A DNA stretch of 64,000 nt from DATARH01 sp050246595 (GTDB lineage: Bacteria; Pseudomonadota; Alphaproteobacteria; ATCC43930; CGMCC-115725): contig JBFWVT010000015.1 in the NCBI GenBank assembly GCA_050246595.1, positions 1 through 64,000 of the forward strand, given 5' to 3'. This document shows positions 43,649-52,590 of the stretch, piece after piece. A model generated the notes under the pieces. The model saw only the letters and a list, made by a program, of their open reading frames with translations, did not search any database and was not told where the DNA came from. The position numbers and the translations under genes were made by a program. Position 1 is the first letter of the stretch, and each line of letters begins with the position of its first letter.

Positions 43649-44869
43649 ATGTCCCGCATGACCGCCCGCGACCCTGCGCCGTTTCTGTTCATCATCGCCG
43701 GCGAGCCCTCGGGCGACGCGCTCGGCGCCGCGCTGATCCGCGCGCTTCGCGAGCGCACCGGCGCGGGGCTGCGTGTCGCCGGCATCGGCGGCGAGCAGAT
43801 GCGGGCGCAGGGCGTGGACAGTATGGTGCCGCTCTCCGAATTGGCCGTGGCGGGGCTTGCCGAGGTGTTGCCGCATGCCCCGCGATTGCTGCGCCGCATC
43901 AACGAAACCGTCGCGGCGATCCGCGAGTTGCGGCCGGACGCCGTCGTGACGATCGACAGTTCCGGCTTCTGCTGGCGGGTAGCGCACCGGCTGCGTCGCA
44001 GGGGGGAAACGCTGCCGCTGATCGCCTATGTCGCCCCGATGGTGTGGGCCTGGCGCCCTGGACGCGCCCGCCACATGGCGCGCTGGTACGACCATGTGCT
44101 GACCCTGCTGCCGTTCGAGCCGCCGTATTTCGAAAAGGTCGGGCTGGCCGCCAGCCATGTCGGGCACCCGGTTGTCGAAAGCGGCGCCGGGCATGGCGAC
44201 GCCGCGCGGTTCCGTCTGGCGCACGGCATCGGCGAGGACACGCTGGTGCTGACGGTGCTGCCCGGCAGCCGCGGCGGCGAGGTCCGGCGTCTGATGCCGG
44301 TATTCAGGGAGGCGCTGGACCGGCTCGACCGCCTCCTCGGGCCGTTCCGCGTTGCGGTCCCGACCGTCGCGACAGTCGCCGAGACGGTGGCCGCCGGCAC
44401 CGCCGACTGGCCGGGCCGGCCGATCGTGCTGCGCGGCAGGGAGGAAAAATACGACGCGTTTGCCGCGAGCCGAGCCGCGCTCGCCGCCTCGGGCACGGTC
44501 GCGCTCGAACTGGCGCTGGCCGGGGTGCCGATGGCGGTGGCCTACCGCCTCAACCCGCTGACCGAGGCGCTGCTCGACCGCATCCTCAAGGTGCGCCAGG
44601 TCAATCTCATCAACCTGCTGCTCGGCGAGGCGCTGGTGCCCGAGCATCTGCGCCGCGATTGCACGCCCGAAAAGCTCGCCCGATCGCTGGTCATGCTGAT
44701 CCGGGACGAACGGGTTCGCAGCGCCCACCTTGCCGGCTATGATGCGGCGATGCGGCTTCTGCGCGGCGACGGCGCCTCGCCGAGCCGGGAAGCCGCCGAC
44801 CGGGTTCTGGCGATCGTCGCGGCGCACCGCGGGGGTCGCACCCAAGCCGCACACGTCACCGCCCTATGA
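43649..44869 (+). CDS. lpxB: Lipid-A-disaccharide synthase
   Basis: This is a 406-residue LpxB, the GT19 enzyme joining UDP-2,3-diacylglucosamine and lipid X in lipid A synthesis. It has FIIAGEPSGDALGAALIRAL at the N-terminus, YVAPMVWAWRPGRARHMARW, LPGSRGGEVRRLMPVF and the C-terminal SGTVALELALAGVPMAVAYR. It acts at the cytoplasmic face of the inner membrane. It sits away from the usual lpxD-fabZ-lpxA cluster. Confidence 0.94.
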   Translation: MSRMTARDPAPFLFIIAGEPSGDALGAALIRALRERTGAGLRVAGIGGEQMRAQGVDSMVPLSELAVAGLAEVLPHAPRLLRRINETVAAIRELRPDAVVTIDSSGFCWRVAHRLRRRGETLPLIAYVAPMVWAWRPGRARHMARWYDHVLTLLPFEPPYFEKVGLAASHVGHPVVESGAGHGDAARFRLAHGIGEDTLVLTVLPGSRGGEVRRLMPVFREALDRLDRLLGPFRVAVPTVATVAETVAAGTADWPGRPIVLRGREEKYDAFAASRAALAASGTVALELALAGVPMAVAYRLNPLTEALLDRILKVRQVNLINLLLGEALVPEHLRRDCTPEKLARSLVMLIRDERVRSAHLAGYDAAMRLLRGDGASPSREAADRVLAIVAAHRGGRTQAAHVTAL

Positions 44870-44881
44870 AGGAGCGACACG

Positions 44882-45298
44882 ATGACCGAAGCCGCCGTCG
44901 AGCCAGGCAAGGCCCGTTTTCTGCACACGATGATCCGGGTCAAGGATCTGGACAAGTCGCTGAATTTCTATACCGATCTGCTCGGCATGAAGCTGCTGCG
45001 CAAGCGCGACTATCCCACGGGGAAATTCACGCTGGCCTTTGTCGGCTACGGTGAGGAGACCGACAACACGGTGATCGAGCTAACCCACAACTGGGAGCAG
45101 GCCGAACCCTATCAGCTTGGCAGCGCGTTCGGTCATCTCGCGATCGGCGTCCCCGATGTCTACAAGACCTGCGAGAAGCTGGCCGCCGCCGGTGTCAAAA
45201 TCCCGCGCCCGGCCGGTCCGATGGCGCATGGCGGCTCGGTGATCGCCTTTATCGAGGACCCGGACGGCTACCGCATCGAGCTGGTCGAGCGCGCCTGA
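44882..45298 (+). CDS. gloA: Lactoylglutathione lyase (glyoxalase I)
   Basis: This is a 138-residue GloA. It has the metal-ligand histidine in FLHTMIRVKDLDKSLNFYTD, the ELTHNWE region, a second metal histidine in GSAFGHLAIGV and the C-terminal ligand glutamate in EDPDGYRIELVE. It converts the methylglyoxal-glutathione hemithioacetal to S-lactoylglutathione. It follows lpxB by 12 bp and is likely co-transcribed. A perfect hairpin lies 31 bases after the stop. Confidence 0.94.
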   Translation: MTEAAVEPGKARFLHTMIRVKDLDKSLNFYTDLLGMKLLRKRDYPTGKFTLAFVGYGEETDNTVIELTHNWEQAEPYQLGSAFGHLAIGVPDVYKTCEKLAAAGVKIPRPAGPMAHGGSVIAFIEDPDGYRIELVERA

Positions 45299-45329
45299 CG
45301 CCGTTCCGCCGGCCCGCAACGGCCCTGCC

Positions 45330-45357
45330 CCGATCCCGGCGATCGCACCGGGATCGG
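45330..45357 (+). terminator. Hairpin downstream of gloA
   Basis: CCGATCCCGG-CGATCGCA-CCGGGATCGG is a perfect ten-base stem shortly after the gloA stop. It lacks a U-run, so it may be a Rho-assisted terminator or 3' stabiliser. Confidence 0.55.
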
Positions 45358-45811
45358 AAGGGTCCCCGCGCCTCCGGGCAGCTCGGCGGCAGCGTCAGCC
45401 GGAATTGCCGTCGGGATCGCCCGGTCGGGCGCTCTATCGGCAAGATCGGAAAGGCCGGGATGGCTAAACGACAGGTATGCGACTGCTTAAACTTTTGTTT
45501 ATTATTGACGTGTCGGCCTAGCGTATGTCGGCCCGGCATATACGGGCCTGTAAGCAATTTCTAATTCTCCCCGAGTGAACCTCCGATTCCTGGTGTTGTT
45601 CACCGGACAGTACAGGCACTGCAACTGCATTACCTTGTTACGTTCCGAGTGTCGCGCGTTCGGAGCTAAGACTTTGCGATTCCCGATTCAGCAGCGCGGC
45701 TGACCGAGCTGAGTGCCTGTGCCGCCGTCCTTGCCTTTTGATGCGGGGCGGTGTTCCCCCCGGTCCACTATTGGTTGACCGGGCGTGTCGAAACGAGCAC
45801 AGGAGATCCCG
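45358..45811. other. Long AT-richer leader region
   Basis: This stretch upstream of the PRC-barrel gene is markedly AT-richer around 45470-45640 and includes a small hairpin GGCCCG-GCATATA-CGGGCC (45530-45548). It probably carries the promoter and an untranslated leader for 45812. I could not identify a specific promoter class or gene. Confidence 0.4.
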
Positions 45812-47200
45812 ATGACATACGCCAAGTTTGCTGTCGTGCTGTTGGGCACCACAGCCCTGCTTCCGATTTCCGGAATGGCGCAGACCAATAACCAGAACCA
45901 GGCGACGTCCCCCGGCGCGCAGAGCAGGGCGGCACAGCAGGCGAACCAGCAGGGGCTCGCGACGAGTCAGCTGCGCAACCAGGTACTGTATTCGCAGGCC
46001 GGGCAGGAGTTCGGCCGCGTCAGCAACCTCGTCCGTGACCGCCAGGGCCGCACCTTTCTGATCGTCCAGCGCGGCAACGACCAGTTCCTCGCCCCCGCCG
46101 AGCAGCTCCGCTACGAGAACGATCGCTTTGTCCTGACCGGCATCACCGGCAACGAGCGCCTGGCGGCCTACAACCCGCAGGTCGCGGCCAGTTACGAAGC
46201 GCTTGCTCCCGATTATCGCGTCGTTATCGTGGGCTATGATGCCGCGGCCGCCGCTCGCATGCAGCAGGCCGAAGCCTCGCGGATCGTGGTCCAGCAGCGC
46301 GCCCCGGCCATCCAGCTCCAGCAGGCGGCGCCGCAGATCACGGTGCGCCAGCCGGAGCCGACCGTCACCGTGGGCCAGCCCGCGCCCGAGATCCTGGTTC
46401 AGCAGCCGCCTCCGACCATTCGGGTCGAGATGCCGCAGCCGCAGATCACGGTACGCATGCCGCAACCGGATGTGGACGTGGCGATGGCCCAGCCGCAGGT
46501 GCAGGTGCGTCAGCCGCAGGCGCAGGTCCAGGTCGCTCAGCCGCAGGGCGCCCCGGCGGTGCAGGTGCAACGCGAGCAGCCGCAGGTGCAGATCCAGCGG
46601 GCGCAGGGAGAGCCGCAGGTTCAGGTGCAGCAGGCCCAGCCGGTCGTGCGCTATGAGCGCATGGGCGAACCCAGGGTGATCTACAACGAGGCCGCGGGCC
46701 AGCCGGTCGTGCGCGTCGAGCGGATACCTCAGGAGGCCGAGGCGCAGGCCCAGACCGGCTCGACCACGCAGGCGGCAACCCAGCGTCGCGGCATGACCGA
46801 GCAGGAGCGCCAGCGCGCGCAGCAGCGGCTGATCGTCGAGGATGTGGACGTGGCTGTGGTGAACCAGGCCCAGGTGCCGACCCGCCCGGTGGCGGTCAGT
46901 GAGCTGGACGACATGGATGTGTACAATGGCCGCGGCGAGAGGCTGGGCGAGATAGGCGAGGTGGTGCTTGATCCGCGCACAAATCGCAGCTATGTCGTCG
47001 TCGAGCGCGGCGGTTTCCTCGGTATCGGCGAGGACCGTGTGGCCTTCCCGCTCGAGCGCTTCTGGATGCGCGGCAATCAGCTCGTGCTGCGAGGCGTTAC
47101 CCCAGCCGACATCGAGGCGATGGACGACTATCGCGAACAGCGCCAAAACTATCGGCGGGTGGCCGAAACCAACCGGGTCAACCTGCGTCTCTGGAACTGA
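45812..47200 (+). CDS. Exported PRC-barrel protein with Gln/Pro/Val repeats
   Basis: This 462-residue protein has a signal peptide (residues 1-23, ending GMAQ), a first PRC-barrel-like domain (about 55-115, LYSQAGQEFGRVSNLVRDRQ), a low-complexity region (about 165-275) made of alternating Q-P-x-V/I-x-V units such as QPQVQVRQPQAQVQVAQPQG, and a second PRC-barrel (about 355-420, MDVYNGRGERLGEIGEVVLD). PRC-barrels bind or organise partner proteins. The repeat zone probably forms an extended beta-prone linker in the periplasm. Function is unknown. AGGAGAT upstream supports the ATG at 45812. Confidence 0.85.
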   Translation: MTYAKFAVVLLGTTALLPISGMAQTNNQNQATSPGAQSRAAQQANQQGLATSQLRNQVLYSQAGQEFGRVSNLVRDRQGRTFLIVQRGNDQFLAPAEQLRYENDRFVLTGITGNERLAAYNPQVAASYEALAPDYRVVIVGYDAAAAARMQQAEASRIVVQQRAPAIQLQQAAPQITVRQPEPTVTVGQPAPEILVQQPPPTIRVEMPQPQITVRMPQPDVDVAMAQPQVQVRQPQAQVQVAQPQGAPAVQVQREQPQVQIQRAQGEPQVQVQQAQPVVRYERMGEPRVIYNEAAGQPVVRVERIPQEAEAQAQTGSTTQAATQRRGMTEQERQRAQQRLIVEDVDVAVVNQAQVPTRPVAVSELDDMDVYNGRGERLGEIGEVVLDPRTNRSYVVVERGGFLGIGEDRVAFPLERFWMRGNQLVLRGVTPADIEAMDDYREQRQNYRRVAETNRVNLRLWN

Positions 47201-47306
47201 CCCGCGCGGGGCCGACCCGCCGAGCGGGGAGGTCTTTCGCGCCTTTCGGGACCTTTCGCGATGGTCCCGGACACGCCGGCGGGTGCGCCGCCCGCCGGCT
47301 TCCGGC

Positions 47307-47750
47307 CTATCGGTCCTCACCAGGCCGGTAGGACCGACCCGGCGGATAGGTGTCGTATTTCGGCAGCGCCGGGTTCAGGTGCTCCCAGGGCTGCGCGCTC
47401 TTGACGAAAATATCGGCCTCGGGGTGGAATTCGCTCGGGTCGTCCAACGTGCCGACGCGCAGCCCGACAATATCGAGCCGGGTCGAGACCTGCACAAACA
47501 GCGGCGAGCCGCAATCGCCGCAGAAGGCGCGCGTGATCGTATTGCCGCTGTCGGCCTTGCCGGCATGGTGTTTCGGCACGCCCTGCGTGATCCGGAAACC
47601 GGCGGCCGGCACCCGCATCGCCGCAATGTACGCGGTGCCGCTCGACCGCTGGCAGTCGCGGCAATGGCATTGCAGCGAAAACACCGGATCGCCCTTGGAC
47701 TCGTACCGCACCGCGCCGCACAGGCATCCGCCGGTCCTGACCGCCGCCAT
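47307..47750 (-). CDS. GFA family zinc protein
   Basis: This is a 147-residue member of the GFA (glutathione-dependent formaldehyde-activating-like) family. The zinc-binding cysteines are visible in GGCLCGAVRY, CHCRDCQ and FCGDCGSPLF. Most members do not have proven formaldehyde activity, so a specific reaction should not be assumed. GGGAGA precedes ATG 47750; the longer open frame comes from an upstream repeat. Confidence 0.88.
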   Translation of the reverse strand: MAAVRTGGCLCGAVRYESKGDPVFSLQCHCRDCQRSSGTAYIAAMRVPAAGFRITQGVPKHHAGKADSGNTITRAFCGDCGSPLFVQVSTRLDIVGLRVGTLDDPSEFHPEADIFVKSAQPWEHLNPALPKYDTYPPGRSYRPGEDR

Positions 47751-47783
47751 CGCATTCTCCCGATCAAGAAGGGTACGCCTCGC

Positions 47784-47858
47784 CGAGATTGCTTCGCTGC
47801 GCTCGTAATGACAACAAACGAGAGTCATTACGAGGAGCAACGCGACGAAGCAATCTCG
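47784..47858. repeat. GAGATTGCTTCG-type palindromic repeat, copy 2
   Basis: CGAGATTGCTTCGCTGCGCT and GTAATGAC on the left pair with GTCATTAC and GACGAAGCAATCTCG on the right. It lies between xthA and the GFA gene and matches the family at 7676-7786. Confidence 0.75.
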
Positions 47859-47880
47859 ATGTCGGTGATCCTGGCTCCAG

Positions 47881-48666
47881 TCAGATCGCCAGCTCGCACC
47901 AGATCGGGGTGTGGTCGGAGGCCCGTTCCTTGGCGCGCGGCGCCTTGTCGATGTCGCAGGCGGCGACCCGGTCGGCGGCCTGCGGCGACAGCAGCAGATG
48001 GTCGATCCGCAGCCCCTCGTCGCGGTGCCAGCGCCCGGCCTGGTAGTCCCAGAACGTGTAGCGGTGCGGCTCCAGGTGAAATACGCGATAGGCGTCGGTC
48101 AGCCCGAGATAAAGCAGCGCACGAAAGCGCGAACGCGTTTCGATCCGGCACAGCGCGTCGTCGCGCCACGCGACGGGGTCGTAAACGTCCTCGTCGGTTG
48201 GGCAGACATTGTAGTCGCCGGCGATGACAAACGGCATCTCCCGCTTGAGCAGATTGCCGGCGTGGCCGACCAGCCTGTCCATCCAGGCCAGCTTGTAGGA
48301 AAATTTATCGGTGCCGGTCGGGTTGCCGTTCGGGACGTAGGCCGAGGCGACGCGCACCTCGCCGCCGTCTCCCGCCGTGCCGAACGAGGCTTCGATATAG
48401 CGCGCCTGCTCGTCGTCCCAGCCCGGCAGGCCGCGCACGACCTCGCGGGCCGGCTGGCGCGATACCAGCGCGACGCCGTTATAGGCGCGCTGCCCAAGTG
48501 CCTCGACGTGATAGCCGAGCGCGGCGATCTCCAGCCGCGGAAAATCCTCGGCGAGACATTTGGTCTCCTGCAGACACAGCACGTCGGGCTGCGCCTGTTT
48601 CAGATGATCCAGCAGGTGCGGCAGCCGCACCTTGACCGAGTTGACGTTCCAGCTCGCGATTTTCAT
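47881..48666 (-). CDS. xthA: Exodeoxyribonuclease III
   Basis: This is a 261-residue ExoIII/AP endonuclease of the EEP superfamily. It has MKIASWNVNSVKVRLPHLLD, the metal-binding QETKC, the segment YVPNGNPTGTDKFSYKLAWM, GDYNVCP and the C-terminal SDHTPIW catalytic His region. It cleaves DNA at abasic sites and degrades 3' ends in base-excision repair. Length and motifs are standard. Confidence 0.94.
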   Translation of the reverse strand: MKIASWNVNSVKVRLPHLLDHLKQAQPDVLCLQETKCLAEDFPRLEIAALGYHVEALGQRAYNGVALVSRQPAREVVRGLPGWDDEQARYIEASFGTAGDGGEVRVASAYVPNGNPTGTDKFSYKLAWMDRLVGHAGNLLKREMPFVIAGDYNVCPTDEDVYDPVAWRDDALCRIETRSRFRALLYLGLTDAYRVFHLEPHRYTFWDYQAGRWHRDEGLRIDHLLLSPQAADRVAACDIDKAPRAKERASDHTPIWCELAI

Positions 48667-48667
48667 T

Positions 48668-48709
48668 CCAACGGCTTCGCCTGATTGGCCAACGGCTTCG
48701 CCTAATTGG
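48668..48709. repeat. 21-bp tandem duplication
   Basis: CCAACGGCTTCGCCTGATTGG is followed immediately by CCAACGGCTTCGCCTAATTGG, differing at one base. The second unit overlaps the stop of the 48702 gene. Confidence 0.85.
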
Positions 48710-49391
48710 CGGCAAAGCAGTAGAACAAACCGTTGCCTCCGGTGCTGCGCAGATCATTCTGGCTGCACCCGCCATCGGGTCCGCGCGAGGGATGCGACGA
48801 ATTCCAGGATTTTGATGCGGCGTCGTCGCGCAATCCCTTGCGGTCGTGATGACCGACCATCGCCGCACCCGCGGTGCTGCTCGTCCAATTGCGGCAGGTC
48901 CTGTCCTCATTCGGCGGAAATGCCCGGCCATTGGGCTGCGAGCCGGTCAGCACATCGTGGTAATTCGGCGTGTAGCCTCGGCCGGCGACAATGGTCCCGC
49001 GTTCGGTCAGCGCGGTTTCCAGGGTTATTTTGTTCTGGTCGCTGTGCAGATCATCGACGCTTTTCGCGACAGCCTCGCCCTTGAAATTCTGCCACGGGCC
49101 GGCTCCGATCCGATCGCGGGCATTGACGGCTGCCGCACCATCGACGGCTTGGGTGCTGAGATAGGCCCGCCAGGTCTTGCCGCCCGCCCCCGCCGCCTGA
49201 GCCAGGGTCTGGCACTGCCGGTCGGCGCCTTCCAATCCCCCGAGATCGGCGCCTTTGCCGGGCCCCGCGCTGGTGACAAAGAAGGTCATATTTGGTGCTT
49301 GCGGCGGCGGCTGCTGCGCGCGACCGGGCGACGCGATCAGCGTCACAGCGGCGATTGACGCGACAATTGCAAAGCTCGTCGTCTGAGGCAT
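48702..49391 (-). CDS. Exported DUF1554/lectin-like protein
   Basis: This 229-residue protein has a signal peptide (MPQTTSFAIVASIAAVTLIA, cleavage near GRAQ) and a domain starting MTFFVTSAGPGKGADLGGLE that resembles DUF1554 or C-type-lectin-like repeats seen in surface proteins (GADRQCQTLAQAAGAGGKTW, RAYLSTQAV). Paired cysteines late in the protein (DRTCRNW, GGCSQND, LFYCFAAN) probably form disulfides. Function is unknown. ATG 49391 is chosen over 49397 because the AGG ribosome-binding site abuts the latter. The 49392-49678 gap shows nothing recognisable. Confidence 0.72.
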   Translation of the reverse strand: MPQTTSFAIVASIAAVTLIASPGRAQQPPPQAPNMTFFVTSAGPGKGADLGGLEGADRQCQTLAQAAGAGGKTWRAYLSTQAVDGAAAVNARDRIGAGPWQNFKGEAVAKSVDDLHSDQNKITLETALTERGTIVAGRGYTPNYHDVLTGSQPNGRAFPPNEDRTCRNWTSSTAGAAMVGHHDRKGLRDDAASKSWNSSHPSRGPDGGCSQNDLRSTGGNGLFYCFAAN

Positions 49392-49678
49392 CGACATCCT
49401 CCCCTCTGAGGCGGCAGATCGTCCCAATCGGGCGTTGCGCTTCCGCTCGCGCAATCACGCCTTTAATCCTACCGCTCGGAACCGCGAAATTCCACCCGGC
49501 CGACCCTCACCCGATCGCGCCGGCAAGGTATTCTTGGGAAAAAGCTCACCTCCGGCACTATTGTCGATGGGCTGAACCCGGCACAGCGGGGAGAAGTCCA
49601 TGCCGTCTCGCCGCGGCACAACAGCACGGGCGTCGCTGTGCTCAGCCCTTCCTGCGGCGTTGCGGTGCGGGGTGGGTC

Positions 49679-50044
49679 CTATATCGAAAACGAATTGCCG
49701 CAGCCGCACGACGAGGCGGCGTTCGGATTGCGTATCTGGAACGAGGCGCCCATCAGATCCTCGACAAAATCGATCTCGGCGCCGTTCAACAGGTCGAGCG
49801 ACACGTCGTCCACCACGACCGCGACCCCGCCGCGCTCGAAGACATGATCGTCCGCGTTCTGCGTTTCGTCGAAGCTGAGACCGTACTGAAACCCGGAACA
49901 GCCGCCGCCCGACACCGAGATGCGCAGAAAGGCGGTCGTCGCCTCTTCCTGTTCCCTTAGCGCCGCGATGCGCCGCGCCGCGCTCTCCGTCACGGCAATC
50001 CGGCGCTCTTCCGCCACGGTTTTGTCCGGCATTACGTCGCTCAT
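49679..50044 (-). CDS. erpA: A-type iron-sulfur carrier ErpA
   Basis: This is a 121-residue HesB/IscA-family protein with the three conserved cysteines in GGGCSGFQYG and the C-terminal CGCGNSF. It delivers Fe-S clusters to target proteins. The N-terminal extension of about 14 residues fits alphaproteobacterial ErpA/IscA. It is divergent from the large TPP enzyme gene at 50172. The assignment to ErpA rather than IscA/SufA rests on context-free similarity and is not certain. Confidence 0.85.
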   Translation of the reverse strand: MSDVMPDKTVAEERRIAVTESAARRIAALREQEEATTAFLRISVSGGGCSGFQYGLSFDETQNADDHVFERGGVAVVVDDVSLDLLNGAEIDFVEDLMGASFQIRNPNAASSCGCGNSFSI

Positions 50045-50171
50045 CGGCTCGCCGCTCCTCTCGTCCCCGCCTCTCCAAAGGTGTATTTAAGCACGCGCGG
50101 CAACACCTGAAAGCCGGACAACGCCGAGCGACAGTTTCCCGGGGACAATGCCCCGGCAAAAGGAGCGGACC

Positions 50172-52562
50172 ATGCTGCGAGCCTTGCCCGGAGGGCGCTA
50201 CCGGGACCCCGAGGACGAGACGCGGCGGCCAAGCGCCGACAAGCTGGCCTGTCTGGCGGCGCTGGAAAAAAAGGTGCTGTGGCTCTCGACCTGGATGATC
50301 CACAACGCCAACCATCTGCGCCCGAGCCGCGACGGGCTGAAGGTCGGCGGTCATCAGGCGTCGAGCGCCTCGGTCGCGACCTTGATGACCGCGCTCTATC
50401 TCGACGTGCTGCGGCCGCCGGACCGGGTCGCGGTCAAACCGCACGCCGCGCCGGTGTTCCACGCGCTGCAATACCTCCTCGGACGGCAGAGCCGCGACAA
50501 GCTCGAACGGTTCCGCGGGTTCGGCGGGGCGCAGTCCTACCCGTCGCGCACCAAGGACGGCGCCGACATCGTCGATTTCTCGACCGGCTCGGTCGGTCTC
50601 GGGGTCGGCATCACGCTGTTCGCCTCGCTGGTGCAGGATTATCTGCGGCTGCACCGGATGGTCCCGACCGATGCCCCGCCGGGCCGCATGATCGCGCTGG
50701 CCGGCGATGCCGAACTCGACGAGGGCAATATCTTCGAGGCGCTGCTCGAAGGCTGGAAGCACGATGTCCGCAATCTCTGGTGGATCATCGATTACAACCG
50801 CCAGAGCCTCGACGCGGTCGTCTCCGACCGGCTGTTCGGCCGCATCGACGCGCTGTTCGAGATGTTCGGCTGGCGCGTCGTGACGCTGAAATACGGCCGC
50901 CTGCTGCAAGCCGCCTTTGCGCGGCCGGACGGTGAGCACCTGCGCGAATGGATCGACGCCTGCCCGAATTCTCTTTACTCGGCGCTGGTCTACAAGGGCG
51001 GCGAGGGCTGGCGCGAGCATCTCAAGCGCGACCTGAACCGCTATCCCGGCATCCGCGCGATCCTCGACGAGCACGACGACCCGGCGCTGGCGCGGCTGAT
51101 GACCAACCTTGCCGGGCATGATCTGGGTTCGGTGCTAGACGCGTTTCACGCCGTCACCGACGACCGGCCTACCTGCTTTATCGCCTATACGATCAAGGGC
51201 TACGGTCTGCCGTTCGCCGGCCACAAGGACAACCATGCCGGGCTGATGAACTCGGACCAGATGAACGCATTCCAGCAGGCGATGCGGGTGCCGCAGGGCG
51301 CCGAATGGGAAAAATTCGCCGGTCTCGATGTCGGAGCCGACCGACTCGCCGAATTCCTCGCCAATATCCCGTTCGTCCGAGACGGGCTGCGCAGCCATGA
51401 CCCGGCGCCGATCGCGGTTCCGGCCGAGTTGCCGGTGCCGCGCGGCGCCCGTCTCTCGACCCAGGAAGCCTTTGGCCGCATCCTCGGCGGGCTGGCCTCC
51501 GAGCGGAGCGATCTCGCCTCGCGCATCGTCACGACCTCGCCTGATGTCACGGTCTCGACCAATCTCGGGGCCTGGGTCAACCGCCGCGGCATCTTCGACC
51601 GGGCCGAGCGCGCCGACACGTTCCGCGAGGAAAACGTCGTCTCGGCGCAACGCTGGGCGATGGGGCCGCGCGGCCAGCATCTCGAACTCGGCATCGCCGA
51701 GAGCAATCTGTTTCTTCTGCTGTCGGCGCTGGGGCTGGCGGAAGAGCTGTTCGGCGCGCGGCTGCTGCCGATCGGCACGGTCTACGACCCGTTTATCAAG
51801 CGCGGTCTCGACGCGCTCAACTACGGTCTTTACCAGGACGCCCGGTTCATCCTGGTGGCGACCCCGTCGGGCATCACGCTGGCCCCCGAGGGCGGCGCGC
51901 ACCAATCGCTGATCGAACCGTTGATCGGCATCGGCCAGCCGGGTCTGACCGCGTTCGAGCCGGCCTATGCCGACGAATTGGCCGTGCTGCTGCGCTGGGC
52001 GTTTTCCGAAATCCAGCGCGATGGCGGCAGCTCGGTCTATTTCCGGCTCTCGACCCGGCCGCTCGACCAGCCCGAGCGCCGGATCGACGACGCTCTCGCC
52101 GACTCCATCGTCGCCGGCGGCTATTGGCGTTGCGAACCGACCCCCGACGCCGATCTGGCGATCGTCTATTGCGGCGCGGTCGCGCCGGAGGCGGCGGTGG
52201 CGCACGAGGCGCTGCGCGAGGACGTGCCCGGCGCCGGGCTGCTCGCGGTCACCTCGCCCGGTTCGTTGTATCGCGATTGGCGGCATTCGTTGCGGACCGG
52301 CCGGTCCGGTATCGCCGAAACGCTGCTCGCGCGGCTGCGGCCCGGCGCGGCGCTGGTGACGGTCGCCGACAGCCACCCCGCGGCGCTGTCCTGGCTCGGT
52401 GCGGTGGCGCGGTACAGCGTCGTGCCGCTCGGCGTCGATCGCTTCGGCCAGTCCGGCGACATCCCGGACCTTTACCGCGAGTACGGGCTTGATCGCGACG
52501 CGATCATCGACGCCGCGGCGCGGGCTTGTCTGCGGGCCGACCGGGCGGCCGGGTTCTATTGA
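50172..52562 (+). CDS. Homodimeric TPP-dependent 2-oxoacid dehydrogenase E1 (AceE-like)
   Basis: This 796-residue protein belongs to the transketolase superfamily and most resembles homodimeric pyruvate dehydrogenase E1. The TPP-binding segment is ALAGDAELDEGNIFEALLEG followed by WWIIDYNRQSLD. The central domain has LGIAESNLFLLLSALGLAEE and EGGAHQSLIEPLIGIGQPGL. It would decarboxylate a 2-oxoacid and pass the acyl group to an E2 lipoyl enzyme; no E2 or E3 gene is nearby, so the substrate could differ from pyruvate. The start ATG 50172 has GGAG seven bases upstream. Confidence 0.82.
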   Translation: MLRALPGGRYRDPEDETRRPSADKLACLAALEKKVLWLSTWMIHNANHLRPSRDGLKVGGHQASSASVATLMTALYLDVLRPPDRVAVKPHAAPVFHALQYLLGRQSRDKLERFRGFGGAQSYPSRTKDGADIVDFSTGSVGLGVGITLFASLVQDYLRLHRMVPTDAPPGRMIALAGDAELDEGNIFEALLEGWKHDVRNLWWIIDYNRQSLDAVVSDRLFGRIDALFEMFGWRVVTLKYGRLLQAAFARPDGEHLREWIDACPNSLYSALVYKGGEGWREHLKRDLNRYPGIRAILDEHDDPALARLMTNLAGHDLGSVLDAFHAVTDDRPTCFIAYTIKGYGLPFAGHKDNHAGLMNSDQMNAFQQAMRVPQGAEWEKFAGLDVGADRLAEFLANIPFVRDGLRSHDPAPIAVPAELPVPRGARLSTQEAFGRILGGLASERSDLASRIVTTSPDVTVSTNLGAWVNRRGIFDRAERADTFREENVVSAQRWAMGPRGQHLELGIAESNLFLLLSALGLAEELFGARLLPIGTVYDPFIKRGLDALNYGLYQDARFILVATPSGITLAPEGGAHQSLIEPLIGIGQPGLTAFEPAYADELAVLLRWAFSEIQRDGGSSVYFRLSTRPLDQPERRIDDALADSIVAGGYWRCEPTPDADLAIVYCGAVAPEAAVAHEALREDVPGAGLLAVTSPGSLYRDWRHSLRTGRSGIAETLLARLRPGAALVTVADSHPAALSWLGAVARYSVVPLGVDRFGQSGDIPDLYREYGLDRDAIIDAAARACLRADRAAGFY

Positions 52563-52590
52563 TGTTTGAGCGCGTCGGGAGGGCGCAGCA

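Noticed and set aside
45638..47320. Long open frame (560 codons) antisense to the PRC-barrel gene
   Set aside because: Its composition is His/Leu/Arg-rich, mirroring the Gln/Pro/Val repeat on the other strand, with no family features. It is a GC-rich shadow frame.
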